DNA of 5,321 bases from UBA11612 sp963976395 (GTDB lineage Bacteria > Pseudomonadota > Alphaproteobacteria > Rhodospirillales > Rhodospirillaceae), in contig CAXBLG010000131.1 of the NCBI GenBank assembly GCA_963976395.1, forward strand, positions 1 to 5,321, in the 5' to 3' direction. Both the position numbers and the translations under genes were made by a program. How positions within the stretch are numbered: the first letter of the stretch is position 1; each line of letters opens with the position of its first letter. The notes under the pieces were generated by a model. That model ran no database searches. It worked only from the letters and a program-made list of their open reading frames with translations, and was not told the DNA's origin. Below, one piece after another: positions 4,738 through 5,321 of this stretch.

Positions 4738-5321
4738 TTATTTCATCTGGGCCATTTTGCCGAGGCGCAGGCGCAGCGCGTTCAGCTTGATGAAGCCTTC
4801 CGCATCGGCCTGATTGTATACCGAATCTTCCTCGAAGGTGACGTAGTCCATGCGGTACAGGGAATTGGGCGACTTGCGGCCCACAACCCAGGCATTGCCC
4901 TTGTAAAGTTTTAGGCGCGCAACACCGTTCACCCGCTCTTGGGTTTGATCGATGGCGGTTTGCAGCATTTCGCGTTCGGGCGCGAACCAGTAGCCGGTGT
5001 AAATCAGCTTGGCGTAGCGCGGCATCAACTCGTCTTTCAGATGCGCGGCTTCACGGTCAAGGGTGATGCTTTCAACAGCCCGGTGCGCCATGATCAAAAG
5101 CGTGCCGCCGGGTGTTTCGTAGATGCCGCGGCTTTTCATGCCCACATAGCGGTTCTCAACCAGATCAAGCCGGCCGACGCCATGCCGTCCGGCAATGGTG
5201 TTCAGCTCGGTCAGCAGCGCGGCGGGCGAAAGCTTCTTGCCGTTCACCGCCACCGCATCGCCGCGTTCAAACTCGATTTCCACATATTCGGGTTTATCGG
5301 GTGCGGCATCGGGCGAAACGG
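4738..5321 (-). CDS. argG: Argininosuccinate synthase, C-terminal half (5' end beyond window)
   Basis: ArgG condenses citrulline and aspartate with ATP to form argininosuccinate, the penultimate step of arginine biosynthesis, in the cytoplasm. The 193 residues visible, of about 400 in the family, are open to the window edge; the frame reads VSPDAAPDKPEYVEIEFE from the right-hand end, so the GTG at 5283-5281 is an internal valine and not a start. Recognisable parts are KKLSPAALLTELNTIAGRHG, then GRLDLVENRYVGMKSRGIYE and TPGGTLL (citrulline/aspartate-site region of the synthetase domain), HLKDELMPRYAKLIYTGYW, RLKLYKGNAWVVGRKSPNSL, and the C-terminal oligomerisation helix (ADAEGFIKLNALRLRLG). 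The sequence is intact, with no frameshift. It lies 25 nt upstream of the crotonase gene on the same strand. Confidence 0.97.
   Translation of the reverse strand, partial: VSPDAAPDKPEYVEIEFERGDAVAVNGKKLSPAALLTELNTIAGRHGVGRLDLVENRYVGMKSRGIYETPGGTLLIMAHRAVESITLDREAAHLKDELMPRYAKLIYTGYWFAPEREMLQTAIDQTQERVNGVARLKLYKGNAWVVGRKSPNSLYRMDYVTFEEDSVYNQADAEGFIKLNALRLRLGKMAQMK

Overview
The window looks like an ordinary chromosomal stretch of an alphaproteobacterium. This rests on the protein styles (YggT, YggU/DUF167, FolD and ArgG all read as alphaproteobacterial versions), the compact yggT-yggU-folD order, and moderately high GC with uneven composition. It is an inference from remembered family sequences, not a database result. 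I found no transposase, integrase, phage gene, CRISPR array or recognisable novel system.

Left part (1-2058): a 24-bp tandem repeat of about 3.3 copies occupies the first 79 bases. It is followed by a compact arsenic-resistance operon on the + strand: arsR (ArsR/SmtB repressor with C-terminal cysteines), acr3 (arsenite efflux permease) and arsC (low-molecular-weight phosphatase-type arsenate reductase). The arsR promoter region carries a 10-bp-arm palindrome that covers the predicted -10 box and the start codon, and arsR appears to be translated from a leaderless mRNA. acr3 and arsC overlap by ATGA. Together they form a self-regulated loop: ArsC reduces arsenate to arsenite, arsenite releases ArsR, and Acr3 exports arsenite.

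Middle (2101-2415): a complete tRNA-Ala with anticodon CGC lies on the - strand, convergent with arsC, with its CCA end encoded. The 239 bases from 2177 to 2415 hold no convincing gene. They contain a plausible promoter for the tRNA, one GC-rich dyad, and presumably the unrecognised promoter of the next operon.

Right part (2416-5321): a + strand housekeeping cluster, yggT-yggU-folD, is joined by a 6-nt gap and an ATGA overlap. It meets head-on, with only 3 nt between stop codons, a - strand pair made of the 3' half of argG (argininosuccinate synthase, cut by the window end) and a downstream crotonase-superfamily gene. The crotonase lacks both glutamates of a classical enoyl-CoA hydratase but has a glutamate where Delta3,Delta2-enoyl-CoA isomerases place theirs, so the usual label 'enoyl-CoA hydratase' is doubtful.

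The points most worth a second look are the repeat array at the window edge, the leaderless arsR start buried in its own operator, and the likely isomerase identity of the crotonase.
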